Part shown: one piece after another, positions 63,079 to 64,000 of the stretch
How the letters are laid out: each line of letters starts with the position of its first letter
Numbering within the stretch: position 1 is the first letter of the stretch
NCBI RefSeq assembly: GCF_003663845.1
Contig: NZ_RCCA01000001.1
Coordinates: forward strand, 496,001-560,000
Length of the DNA: 64,000 bases
Direction: 5' to 3'
From: Chryseobacterium sp. 7
Lineage (GTDB): Bacteria > Bacteroidota > Bacteroidia > Flavobacteriales > Weeksellaceae
Program-made: the position numbers and the translations under genes
The notes under the pieces: generated by a model
What the model was told of the DNA's origin: nothing
The model's input: only the letters and a program-made list of their open reading frames with translations
The model's database searches: none

Positions 63079-64000
63079 ATGGCACAAATCACAACTTACA
63101 CTGTGGATCCTGCGAAACGTAGAATCCTCACAGTTGAAAATATGGAAGAGTTAGGAATAACACCTGATTTTATTCAGGATTTTTTGAATAAAAAAGTACC
63201 TGAATTAAGAAGAATTAAAGTAGATCAAAAAGGAAGTCCTGTACTGGATACTAAAAACCAGCAAATACCATTATGGCCGGTAGGAGTATCTATAAACGAT
63301 AAAAAATTTGGTAATTTCCCTGATCCAAACGCTGCACAAAGAGGATGGATGGGATTTTTCGAAGTTGGATCCCCATTGTTTGAAGAAAGATCGAATATCA
63401 TCCAGCCCACTGCCGATGTACTATCCACCAGAACTTATGATAACAGAGCGAATGAGCCACGCGAATTTTCTGATACTATTGAATTTAGTATAGGGAATAG
63501 CATCACCTGGACTTTGTCAGCTACGGGACACGCTAATTTTGGAGGAAAAGTTGCCGGAGAATTACAAGGACAAATGTCAACGACTTTAGAGACTACTTTG
63601 ACAGAAAGTATGTCTAATAGTTTAGCAAATTATCTTAGCAACACTCTTACGCAAACAAACACCCATGATAATCACAATCATAAAGACAATATTGGAACAG
63701 AAGATATAAGTGCTGCTGCTACTGCCAATCAATCAGCTGCTACTGCAACAACTAATTTTACTTCTACCAATTCAAATAGGGAAAGTCATACCGGGACAGG
63801 TACTGCTATTGGCCGAGGAGAGTTATATGCAGAACTAGGGCTTGCTTTAACGGGTACAATTTCCGGTACATTAACAACATCATGGAAATCAAGTTCTAGC
63901 GTTTCAGGAACTATTTCTCCTAACTCCCGTGTTGAGACCAAAGCAACACAAAGACGTCAGGTGAAACAATTTACTTACGAAATACCTATTACGTTTGATG
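63079..64000 (+). CDS. Aerolysin/ETX-MTX2-like beta-pore-forming protein (3' partial)
   Basis: 307 codons are visible; the frame is open at the window end. No signal peptide (MAQITTYTVDPAKRR). From residue about 125 the sequence is rich in alternating Ser/Thr and hydrophobics (DTIEFSIGNSITWTLSATG), then a long S/T/N-rich amphipathic stretch, then TSWKSSSSVSGTISPNSRVETKATQRRQVKQF with the pre-strand I-x-P-x-S pattern typical of the aerolysin insertion and barrel region. Long 5' leader with a WYL-type operator. Could be a secreted or T9SS/lysis-released toxin; export route unknown. Family call is by pattern only. Confidence 0.6.
   Translation, partial: MAQITTYTVDPAKRRILTVENMEELGITPDFIQDFLNKKVPELRRIKVDQKGSPVLDTKNQQIPLWPVGVSINDKKFGNFPDPNAAQRGWMGFFEVGSPLFEERSNIIQPTADVLSTRTYDNRANEPREFSDTIEFSIGNSITWTLSATGHANFGGKVAGELQGQMSTTLETTLTESMSNSLANYLSNTLTQTNTHDNHNHKDNIGTEDISAAATANQSAATATTNFTSTNSNRESHTGTGTAIGRGELYAELGLALTGTISGTLTTSWKSSSSVSGTISPNSRVETKATQRRQVKQFTYEIPITFD

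Noticed and set aside
1..64000. CRISPR arrays, tRNA or rRNA genes, replication origin
   Set aside because: I looked for regularly spaced repeats, tRNA cloverleaf motifs and rRNA-like stretches and saw none; short tRNAs could still have been missed by eye.

Overview
The window is AT-rich chromosomal DNA from a flavobacterium, most likely Chryseobacterium or a close relative in the Weeksellaceae. Supporting signs are promoters of the Bacteroidota type (TTTG, then TAnnTTTG), the gliding lipoprotein GldH, a T9SS-type sorting domain, an alternative complex III (act) operon, glutamine synthetase III, flavobacterial secreted proteins with a VGIGTT start, and a short double-glycine-leader peptide. 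No rRNA, tRNA or CRISPR array was recognised.

Layout. Positions 1-2.7 kb: the C-terminal part of a polymorphic-toxin-like protein with a JAB-type HNHP motif, a likely immunity gene, and a WYL regulator behind a distinctive operator/promoter. 2.8-8.2 kb: a TonB_C-like secreted protein, tadA, a GNAT enzyme, a type III pantothenate kinase, a structured intergenic element, an M1 peptidase and a DinB protein. 8.3-12.8 kb is accessory: two small HTH proteins, two leftward genes for exported proteins (one frameshifted), a roughly 190-bp segment bounded by 19-bp inverted repeats and carrying one strong promoter, then a tyrosine recombinase split over two frames. 12.8-26.1 kb: a phosphorylase-like protein, glutamine synthetase III, a two-component system, a tripartite RND efflux pump and an NlpC/P60 lipoprotein. 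26.3-27.7 kb: an intact IS4-family element with 10-bp target duplications. 27.7-34.1 kb: the leftward elongasome operon mreB-mreC/mreD-mrdA-rodA plus a pentapeptide-repeat gene. 34.5-38.5 kb: hemA-hemC-hemD-hemE. 38.6-54 kb: a 41-residue GG-leader peptide, sufS, rplY, prs, an SGNH lipoprotein and FadL-type porin, ricT-gldH-PBP1a, selO, a frameshifted T9SS cargo gene, a membrane protein and a SPOR protein. 54.2-62.6 kb: actABCDEF. 62.6-64 kb: a second copy of the WYL-type operator in front of an aerolysin-like pore-forming protein cut by the window edge.

The main candidate for an undescribed system is at 10.5-12.8 kb. The inverted repeats each have the arm-N7-arm form of a tyrosine-recombinase crossover site, with identical spacers in opposite orientation. 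They enclose a TTTG-N18-TATATTTG promoter that now faces the recombinase; inversion would turn it onto the secreted-protein genes and leave the recombinase without a visible promoter. The second candidate is the shared operator/promoter architecture at 1.73 kb and 62.87 kb, which would tie the WYL regulator to the aerolysin-like gene. Three coding frames are broken or split (10.83, 11.75 and 51.72 kb) and one adjacent gene pair is fused in frame (32.18 kb). Most of these lie at A/T runs, so sequencing error must be excluded for each.
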